Assembly (NCBI GenBank): GCA_002339725.1
Contig: DDKN01000017.1
Span: 1 to 10,391, forward strand
Length of the DNA stretch: 10,391 nt
From: Thiobacillus sp. UBA2597
Lineage (GTDB): Bacteria > Pseudomonadota > Gammaproteobacteria > Burkholderiales > Thiobacillaceae
Direction: 5' to 3'
Below are positions 6,060 through 10,391 of this stretch, piece after piece. A model generated the notes under the pieces. That model saw nothing but the letters and a program-made list of their open reading frames with translations, was not told the origin of the DNA and did not search any database. Positions within the stretch are counted from its first letter, which is position 1. Every line of letters begins with the position of its first letter. The position numbers and the translations under genes were made by a program.

Positions 6060-6110
6060 ATGAACCTCTTGGAGATGACATCCGGTCGGCGATGGCGCTG
6101 GCAGCACTGA
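6060..6110 (+). CDS. trpL: Putative trp leader peptide upstream of trpE
   Basis: A 16-codon ORF, MNLLEMTSGRRWRWQH, lies wholly in the 95-nt gap between gph and trpE. It carries Trp codons at positions 12 and 14 of 16, as in leader peptides that sense charged tRNA-Trp by ribosome stalling. An AAGG seven bases before the ATG can serve as ribosome site, and the ATG is 2 nt after the gph stop, so translation could also be coupled to gph. The stop lies 42 nt before the trpE ATG. Two Trp codons clustered near the end of a short ORF directly ahead of the first tryptophan gene is the evidence; chance cannot be excluded from one genome. The name follows the usual term for such leaders and does not imply a search hit. 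Confidence 0.55.
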   Translation: MNLLEMTSGRRWRWQH

Positions 6111-6146
6111 ACTGCCCTGCATCGATCGCAACCCATTTCCCGGAGG
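6071..6146 (+). promoter_or_regulatory. Candidate tryptophan-responsive trpE leader (translational attenuator)
   Basis: The trpE ribosome site is GGAGG (6142-6146). CATCCGG (6079-6085), just before the Trp codons, can pair with CCGGAGG (6140-6146) at 6 of 7 positions and would hide that site. GGAGATG (6071-6077) can instead pair with CATTTCC (6134-6140) through 7 pairs including one G-U; the two pairings exclude each other. A local stem GGCAG/CTGCC (6100-6104, 6112-6116) spans the leader stop codon. A ribosome stalled at the Trp codons (6093-6101) would cover CATCCGG and free the trpE site. No hairpin plus U-run is present, so the classical E. coli mechanism is not supported. Pairings were found by eye without energies. 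Confidence 0.4.
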
Positions 6147-6152
6147 ATCACC

Positions 6153-7628
6153 ATGACCGAACAAGAATTCAACGACCTCGCCCGCGCGGGCTACAACCGC
6201 ATTCCGCTGGTCAAGACCCTGCCGGCGGACCTGGATACGCCGCTGGCGATCTACCTCAAGCTGGCGAACCAACCCTATTCCTATCTGCTGGAATCAGTGG
6301 TCGGGGGCGAGCGTTTCGGCCGCTACTCCTTCATCGGCCTGCCGGCGCGCACCGTGCTGCGGGTGCATGAACATTTCGTCAGCGTCGAACAGGACGGCAA
6401 GCCGATCGAACAATGCGATGCGGCCGACCCACTCGCCTTCGTCGAGGCTTATCTCAAACGGTTCAGGGCTGCCGCGCCCCACGGCCTGCCGCGCTTTCCC
6501 GGCGGCCTGTGCGGCTATTTCGGCTACGACACCGTGCGCTATGTCGAGAAGAAACTCGCCCATACCCACAAGCCGGACGCACTCGGCACACCCGACATCC
6601 TGCTCCTGCTCTCCGATGAACTGGTGGTGGTCGACAACCTCTCCGGCCGCCTGAGCCTGATCGTTTATGCCGACCCGATGCAGCCCGAGGCCTATGTCAC
6701 AGCCCAGGCCCGCCTGCACGCGCTGGCGGACCAGTTGCGCAAACCGGTGTCGCCGCCCAGGGACGAGCGGGGCGAGGCAGCCGAGGCGGTCTCGGAGTTT
6801 GGTGAGGCCGCGTTCAAGGCAGCCGTGGAAAAGGCCAAGCGCTACATCTTCGAGGGCGACATCATGCAGGTGGTGCTGTCGCAGCGCATGCGCCGGCCGT
6901 TTCATGCGCACCCGCTTGCGCTCTATCGCAGCCTGCGCAGTCTCAATCCCTCGCCCTATTTGTTCTATTACGACATGGGCAACTTCCATGTGGTCGGCGC
7001 CTCGCCCGAAATTCTGGTGCGGCTGGAAGGCGACACCGTCACCGTGCGGCCCATCGCCGGCACCCGGCCGCGCGGCGTCACGCGCGAGGAGGACCTCAAG
7101 TTCGAGCAGGACCTCCTGGCCGACCCGAAGGAGCTGGCCGAGCACGTGCAACTCATGGACCTCGGCCGCAACGACGCCGGCCGCGTGGCGCAGACCGGCA
7201 GTGTCAAGGTCACCGAGCGGATGGTGATCGAGCGCTATTCGCATGTGATGCACATCGTGTCCAACGTCGAGGCCAAGCTCAAGCCGGGCCTCAATGCCAT
7301 GGACGTGCTGCGCGCCACCTTCCCGGCCGGTACCGTGTCCGGCGCGCCCAAGGTGCGCGCGATGGAGATCATCGATGAGCTGGAGCCGACCAAGCGCGGC
7401 ATCTACGCGGGCGCGGTGGGTTATCTCGGCTTCAATGGCGACATGGATCTGGCCATCGCCATCCGCACCGCGGTGATCAAGGACCAGGTGCTCTATGTGC
7501 AGGCGGGGGCGGGCATCGTCGCCGACTCGGTGCCCGACAACGAATGGACCGAGACCTGCAACAAGGCATTGGCGGTGGTGCGGGCGGCGGAGATCGCCCT
7601 GGCCGGCATCGATGGGGAGGCCGAATAA
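6153..7628 (+). CDS. trpE: Anthranilate synthase component I
   Basis: With TrpG as ammonia source it converts chorismate to anthranilate, the first committed step of tryptophan synthesis. The 491-residue length is normal. The N-terminal domain carries LLES (45-48), the motif of the tryptophan feedback site; NPSPYLFYY (265-273) supplies its other side, so feedback inhibition is probably intact. The chorismate-binding domain shows EGDIMQVVLSQR (234-245), PIAGTRPRG (300-308), ELAEHVQLMDLGRNDAGRV (327-345), the His364 segment RYSHVMHIVS, FPAGTVSGAPK (390-400) and a GAGIVADSVPDNEW end. These favour TrpE over PabB or isochorismate synthase, and the downstream trpG-trpD settles it. The ATG follows GGAGG at 6 nt. 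It ends in TAATG, sharing one base with trpG, which suggests tightly coupled, equimolar translation. The leader ahead of it may regulate it. Confidence 0.97.
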   Translation: MTEQEFNDLARAGYNRIPLVKTLPADLDTPLAIYLKLANQPYSYLLESVVGGERFGRYSFIGLPARTVLRVHEHFVSVEQDGKPIEQCDAADPLAFVEAYLKRFRAAAPHGLPRFPGGLCGYFGYDTVRYVEKKLAHTHKPDALGTPDILLLLSDELVVVDNLSGRLSLIVYADPMQPEAYVTAQARLHALADQLRKPVSPPRDERGEAAEAVSEFGEAAFKAAVEKAKRYIFEGDIMQVVLSQRMRRPFHAHPLALYRSLRSLNPSPYLFYYDMGNFHVVGASPEILVRLEGDTVTVRPIAGTRPRGVTREEDLKFEQDLLADPKELAEHVQLMDLGRNDAGRVAQTGSVKVTERMVIERYSHVMHIVSNVEAKLKPGLNAMDVLRATFPAGTVSGAPKVRAMEIIDELEPTKRGIYAGAVGYLGFNGDMDLAIAIRTAVIKDQVLYVQAGAGIVADSVPDNEWTETCNKALAVVRAAEIALAGIDGEAE

Positions 7629-8200
7629 TGCTGCTGATGATCGACAACTACGATTCCTTCACCTACAACCTGGTGCAGTACTTCGGGGAACTGGGCGAGG
7701 AGGTCAGGGTTTTCCGCAACGACGAGATCGACCTTGCCGCCATCGCGGCCTTGAAGCCCGATCACATCGTGATCTCGCCCGGCCCCTGCACGCCGAACGA
7801 GGCGGGCGTGTCGGTACCCCTGATCAAGGAATTTGCCGGCAAGGTGCCGATTCTGGGGGTCTGCCTGGGCCACCAGAGCATCGGCCAGGCCTTCGGCGGC
7901 AAGATCGTCCATGCCAAGCAACTCATGCACGGCAAGACCTCGCTGATCCACCACAAGGACATCGGGGTGTTCCGCGGCCTGCCCAATCCCTTCCGCGCCA
8001 CCCGCTACCACTCGCTGGTGATCGAGCGCGAAAGCCTGCCCGATTGCCTGGAGATCACCGCCTGGACCGAGGACGGCGAGATCATGGGCGTGCGCCACAA
8101 GACCCTGCCGGTCGAGGGCGTGCAGTTCCACCCGGAATCCATCCTGACCGAGCACGGCCACGACCTCCTGGCGAACTTCCTCAAGGAGCGCGCGCGATGA
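7628..8200 (+). CDS. trpG: Anthranilate synthase component II (glutamine amidotransferase)
   Basis: A class I glutamine amidotransferase that hydrolyses glutamine and passes ammonia to TrpE. The 190-residue single-domain protein opens with MLLMIDNYDSFTYNLVQY, the TrpG/PabA signature. The oxyanion loop segment is SPGPCTPNEAG (50-60). The catalytic triad is complete: Cys79 in GVCLGHQ, and His168 and Glu170 in GVQFHPESILTEHG. HSLV (128-131) is also conserved. As in many proteobacteria, one such subunit may also serve PabB in folate synthesis; I see no second copy in the window. The start ATG overlaps the trpE stop by one base and has GGGGAGG upstream inside trpE. The stop overlaps the trpD start as ATGA. 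It is not fused to TrpD, unlike in E. coli. Confidence 0.97.
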   Translation: MLLMIDNYDSFTYNLVQYFGELGEEVRVFRNDEIDLAAIAALKPDHIVISPGPCTPNEAGVSVPLIKEFAGKVPILGVCLGHQSIGQAFGGKIVHAKQLMHGKTSLIHHKDIGVFRGLPNPFRATRYHSLVIERESLPDCLEITAWTEDGEIMGVRHKTLPVEGVQFHPESILTEHGHDLLANFLKERAR

Positions 8201-9216
8201 GCCTGAACTATCCCGCTCTGCTGACCAAGCTGATCGCGCATGAGAACCTCACGCGCGAGGAGATGCACGCGCTGATGCATGCGATCATGACCGGCGGCCT
8301 CACGCCGGTCCAGATCGCCGGTGCCATCATGGCCCTACGCATCAAGGGCGAGACGGTGACCGAGCTGGCCGCCGCCGCCGAGGTCATGCGCGAGCTGTCG
8401 ACCAAGGTGCCGCTCGCCGGCGTCGAGCACCTGGTCGATACCTGCGGCACCGGCGGTGACGGCGCCCACACCTTCAACATCTCCACCGCCGCGGCCTTCG
8501 TCGCTGCGGCGGCCGGGGCGCACGTGGCCAAGCACGGCGGCCGTTCGGTCTCGTCCAAGTGCGGCAGCGCCGACGTGCTCGAGGCGCTCGGCATCAAGGT
8601 CGATCTGCCGCCCGAGCGCATCGCCCAGGCCGTGCGCGAGATCGGCGTCGGCTTCATGTTCGCGCCCCAGCATCATGCCGCCATGAAGCACGCCGCGCCG
8701 GTGCGGCGCGAACTCGGGGTGCGCACACTGTTCAACCTGCTCGGCCCCATGACCAATCCGGCCGGCGCGCCCAACCAGGTGCTCGGCGTGTTCCACCGCG
8801 ACCTGGTGCCGCTCCTGGCCGCCGTGCTGCGCGAGCTGGGCAGCCGTCATGTCATGGTCGTGCACGCGGCCGATGGCCTGGACGAACTCAGCCTGGGCGG
8901 CGTCAGCTTCGTCGCCGAGCTGAAGGATGGCCAGATCACGGAATACGCAGTAGAGCCGGCCGACTTCGGCCTGGTGCATTGCCCGTCCGAGCAGCTGGCG
9001 GTGGCCGACATCGAAGAGGCCAAGCAACGCTTCATGCGCGCCTTCGACGATCCGGAATCGCCCGAACACGATATCGTGGCCTTCAATGCCGGCGCCGCGA
9101 TTTATGTCGCCGGCGTGGCCGGCTCGCTGGCCGAAGGCATCAACAAGGCGCGCGCCGCCCTGGCCTCGGGCGCGGCCAAGAAGAAACTCAAGGAATTGAT
9201 GGCCTTCGCCGGCTGA
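8197..9216 (+). CDS. trpD: Anthranilate phosphoribosyltransferase
   Basis: Transfers the phosphoribosyl group of PRPP to anthranilate, the second step of the tryptophan branch. The 339-residue protein has full family length. The N-terminal helical region contains LTREEMHALMHAIMTGG (18-34). The PRPP loop is DTCGTGGDGAHTFNISTAAA (81-100), followed by KHGGRSVSSKCGSADVLEALG (112-132, part shown) and FAPQHHAAMKHAAPVR. RELGVRTLFNLLGPMTNP (171-188) forms the anthranilate site, and Asp229-Glu230 in DGLDELSLGG bind magnesium. AAGGAG stands 8 nt before the ATG inside trpG. trpC, which often follows trpD in Betaproteobacteria, is absent here: 8 nt after the stop comes a tRNA remnant and then an integrase. 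The gene is intact, so the element did not damage the enzyme, but any genes once co-transcribed downstream would be cut off. Confidence 0.97.
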   Translation: MSLNYPALLTKLIAHENLTREEMHALMHAIMTGGLTPVQIAGAIMALRIKGETVTELAAAAEVMRELSTKVPLAGVEHLVDTCGTGGDGAHTFNISTAAAFVAAAAGAHVAKHGGRSVSSKCGSADVLEALGIKVDLPPERIAQAVREIGVGFMFAPQHHAAMKHAAPVRRELGVRTLFNLLGPMTNPAGAPNQVLGVFHRDLVPLLAAVLRELGSRHVMVVHAADGLDELSLGGVSFVAELKDGQITEYAVEPADFGLVHCPSEQLAVADIEEAKQRFMRAFDDPESPEHDIVAFNAGAAIYVAGVAGSLAEGINKARAALASGAAKKKLKELMAFAG

Positions 9217-9224
9217 TGGGGAAC

Positions 9225-9274
9225 TGGCGCCCCCGGCACGAATCGAACGTGCGACCCTCCCCTTAGGAGGGGAA
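9225..9274 (-). tRNA. 3' half of tRNA-Arg(CCU): attachment-site remnant
   Basis: Read on the minus strand, this is tRNA positions 27-76. The anticodon stem TTCCC/GGGGA (one T-G pair) encloses the 7-base loop CTCCTAA with T33 and anticodon CCT. A 5-base variable region (GGGTC), the T arm GCACG-TTCGATT-CGTGC, acceptor strand CGGGGGC, discriminator G and encoded CCA follow. The matching 5' acceptor strand GCCCCCG, the D arm and the D stem are absent upstream, where the sequence becomes A/T-rich. So this is a broken copy, as left when a tyrosine recombinase integrates at a tRNA 3' end. The tRNA-Arg(CCU) gene (argW in E. coli) is a known integration target. The intact copy is expected at the far end of the element. 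Confidence 0.8.
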
Positions 9275-9300
9275 AATAAACAAGCCGGAAAGTCGCTTAG

Positions 9301-9329
9301 TTGCTGGGTTTGCGTGTGGCGGTTAGAAT
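9301..9329 (+). promoter_or_regulatory. Candidate integrase promoter
   Basis: TTGCTG (9301-9306, 3 of 6 to the -35 consensus) and TAGAAT (9324-9329, 5 of 6 to the -10) are spaced 17 bp. The start of transcription would fall near 9336, inside the first TTGTCACCC copy, so a protein bound there would block the promoter. Confidence 0.4.
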
Positions 9330-9331
9330 TG

Positions 9332-9351
9332 TTGTCACCCATTTGTCACCC
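9332..9351 (+). repeat. Tandem TTGTCACCC repeats upstream of the integrase
   Basis: TTGTCACCC occurs at 9332-9340 and 9343-9351, a period of 11 bp, about one helical turn, so two protein molecules could bind the same face of the DNA. The position between attachment remnant and integrase start, across the predicted transcription start, fits either integrase/excisionase arm-type sites or an operator. Confidence 0.5.
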
Positions 9352-9361
9352 GAGGCAAGCA

Positions 9362-10384
9362 ATGGCGACTATCAGAAAGCGCGGCGAATATCAGTGGCAA
9401 GCGATCGTGAAGCGGAAGGGGCATCCGCTTGTCTCGAAAACATGGAACACCCGGCGCGAGGCCGAAGCCTGGGCGCGACAGGTTGAGAGCGAGATTGATC
9501 GTGGCATCTTCATTTCCCGCGCCGAAGCAGAAAAAACCACGGTCGCGGACCTGATCGAGCGCTATCGGCTGGAAGAATTGCCGAAGAAGCGAGGCAACGG
9601 TTTCGGGCCGGCTCTGAAGGCCCTGGAAGCCGGCCTTGGCAAATATTCGGTCGCCGGGCTGTCGAGCAAGATCATCGCAGACTATCGGCAGAAGCGGCTC
9701 AAATCCACGTCGAGCCGGGGGGAGGCTTTCTCGCCGGACACCGTGCGCAAAGAGATAAACCTACTCTCCAGAATCATTGACCTTGCGGGGAAAGAGTGGG
9801 GGGTTGTGCTTCCAGCCAACCCCTGCAAGATGGTGGCCCGCCCGCCGGCGGGCAAGGCCAGGGACCGGCGGCTTGAAGGCGACGAGCTAAAGCGACTTTT
9901 GGAAGCATCCGAGCCGCACATGGCCGCGATTATTGAATTTGCCGTCGAGACGGCCGCACGGCTGGGAGAATTGCTGTCCGTGAAGTGGGCCGACGTTGAC
10001 CTCAAAAAACGGGTGATGATTGTCCGAGGCATTGATGACCGAGGAACCAAAAACGACGATGCTTTGCGGGCAGTGCCACTATCCAGCCGGGCGGTCGAGA
10101 TTATGAAGAACCTGAAAGCCTTGCCGCGCTCGATTGATGGTCGCGTGTTCTACTGGTGGAAAGCCTCGGACAGCTTCAATAAGACATGGCGCCGCGCTTG
10201 CGCGCGCGCCGGCATCGAGGATCTCCGTTTCCACGACCTGCGGCATGAAGCCACGAGCCGCCTTTTTGAAAAAGGCGTGTTCGATTCGATGGAAGTCGCG
10301 AGCATCACTGGGCACAAGACCCTGTCCATGCTGAAGCGGTACACTCACCTGCGGGCCGAGGACCTGGCGAAAAAGCTGGGATAA
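9362..10384 (+). CDS. int: Tyrosine-type site-specific integrase
   Basis: A 340-residue phage/island integrase that recombines the element's attachment site with the tRNA-Arg target. Residues 1-48 (ATIRKRGEYQWQAIVKRKG, then TWNTRREAEAWARQVESEI) are the small three-stranded arm-binding domain. Residues about 58-165 form the helical core-binding domain. The catalytic domain has the full set: Arg200 in AARLGELLSVKW, Lys230 in the beta-hairpin segment RGTKNDD, His291 and Arg294 in FHDLRHEATS, His318 in ITGHKT, and the nucleophile Tyr327 in LKRYTHL. No frameshift or missing residue is seen, so it should be active. The ATG at 9362 is chosen over the longer frame because GAGG stands 6 nt upstream and the arm domain begins there. 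The stop TAA overlaps a possible following ATG (TAATG). Confidence 0.95.
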   Translation: MATIRKRGEYQWQAIVKRKGHPLVSKTWNTRREAEAWARQVESEIDRGIFISRAEAEKTTVADLIERYRLEELPKKRGNGFGPALKALEAGLGKYSVAGLSSKIIADYRQKRLKSTSSRGEAFSPDTVRKEINLLSRIIDLAGKEWGVVLPANPCKMVARPPAGKARDRRLEGDELKRLLEASEPHMAAIIEFAVETAARLGELLSVKWADVDLKKRVMIVRGIDDRGTKNDDALRAVPLSSRAVEIMKNLKALPRSIDGRVFYWWKASDSFNKTWRRACARAGIEDLRFHDLRHEATSRLFEKGVFDSMEVASITGHKTLSMLKRYTHLRAEDLAKKLG

Positions 10385-10391
10385 TGAAAAT
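10384..10391 (+). CDS. Possible start of a following gene, cut by window end
   Basis: The integrase stop and an ATG share a base (TAATG), followed by AAA and AT at the window edge. The same arrangement joins trpE and trpG. Only two full codons are visible, so this is position evidence alone. Integrase genes are often followed by an excisionase or small regulator, but nothing of the protein can be read. Confidence 0.2.

Larger units (their letters stand above)
9225..10391. mobile_element. Left end of an integrated genetic element (prophage or genomic island), partial
   Basis: The boundary is the tRNA-Arg 3' remnant at 9225-9274, followed at once by an integrase gene with its own promoter. The DNA after about 9275 is visibly less GC-rich and uses more A/T-ending codons than the trp genes. 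No terminase, capsid, conjugation or cargo gene is within the window, so prophage, integrative conjugative element and plain island cannot be told apart. The exact crossover point inside the tRNA remnant is unknown. Confidence 0.75.

Noticed and set aside
6111..6152. Classical transcription-terminating trp attenuator
   Set aside because: No GC-rich hairpin followed by a T run occurs between the leader ORF and trpE, so this form of attenuation is not supported.
6294..7253. 319-codon open frame on the minus strand
   Set aside because: Antisense to the clear trpE gene, with shadow-type composition.
7495..8196. 5' extension of trpD giving a 573-residue protein
   Set aside because: The extension covers trpE and trpG in the wrong frame; TrpD starts at the ATG overlapping the trpG stop and then has normal length.
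9255..9271. Hairpin CCCTCC-CCTTA-GGAGGG as trpD terminator
   Set aside because: It falls within the anticodon-arm region of the tRNA remnant, and no T run follows on the plus strand.
9225..9274. Reading the remnant as tRNA-Leu with anticodon AAG
   Set aside because: That alignment leaves a 2-base variable region and lacks the long arm of tRNA-Leu. The CCT reading gives five paired bases, T33 and a 5-base variable region.
8335..9342. 335-codon open frame on the minus strand
   Set aside because: Antisense to trpD and running through the tRNA remnant; composition is that of a shadow frame and no family is recognisable.
1..10391. CRISPR array, defence system, toxin-antitoxin or rRNA genes
   Set aside because: No regularly spaced repeats, no recognised defence proteins and no rRNA sequence seen; any cargo of the element lies beyond the right edge.

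Overview
The window reads as chromosome of a GC-rich betaproteobacterium that ends in the first kilobase of an integrated mobile element. Two things point to Betaproteobacteria: the order mltA / methyltransferase / apaG facing away from rpe-gph-trpE-trpG-trpD, a neighbourhood typical of that class, and the protein sequences themselves. This is inference from gene order and family recognition; no search was run. Genes are densely packed, with overlapping or near-overlapping starts and stops, and no stretch of 300 bases lacks a gene.

Left part (1-2100). The window opens inside the 3' end of a DsbC/DsbG-type periplasmic disulfide isomerase gene. It converges on an exported dienelactone-hydrolase-like protein whose usual catalytic histidine position holds arginine. 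A short divergent promoter region with a 12-bp palindrome separates that gene from a TonB-family energy transducer. TonB converges through a small hairpin on a 66-residue protein that resembles the YjfB 'putative motility' family.

Middle (2128-4479, minus strand). The order of transcription is apaG, a class I SAM-dependent methyltransferase (GTG start 4 nt after the apaG stop), mltA (lipoprotein lytic transglycosylase) and the small YjfB-like gene. A good sigma70-type promoter precedes apaG and an extended -10 precedes mltA.

Biosynthetic block (4590-9216, plus strand). rpe and gph are followed by trpE, trpG and trpD, the first steps from chorismate to phosphoribosyl-anthranilate. trpE/trpG overlap as TAATG and trpG/trpD as ATGA. 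Two non-coding features stand out. A roughly 69-bp imperfect palindrome built from CGCAAAG words lies between rpe and gph. Between gph and trpE is a 16-codon ORF ending in Arg-Arg-Trp-Arg-Trp-Gln-His, which looks like a tryptophan leader peptide. No U-tract terminator follows it, but a segment complementary to the trpE Shine-Dalgarno lies just before the Trp codons, so translational rather than transcriptional attenuation is the more likely model.

Right end (9225-10391). Directly after trpD, on the minus strand, is the 3' half (positions 27-76) of a tRNA-Arg(CCU) with no 5' half. It is followed by a promoter, two 11-bp-spaced copies of TTGTCACCC, and a complete tyrosine recombinase. This is the attachment-site end of an integrated element; its cargo lies beyond the window. 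trpC, often found after trpD in this class, is not present here.
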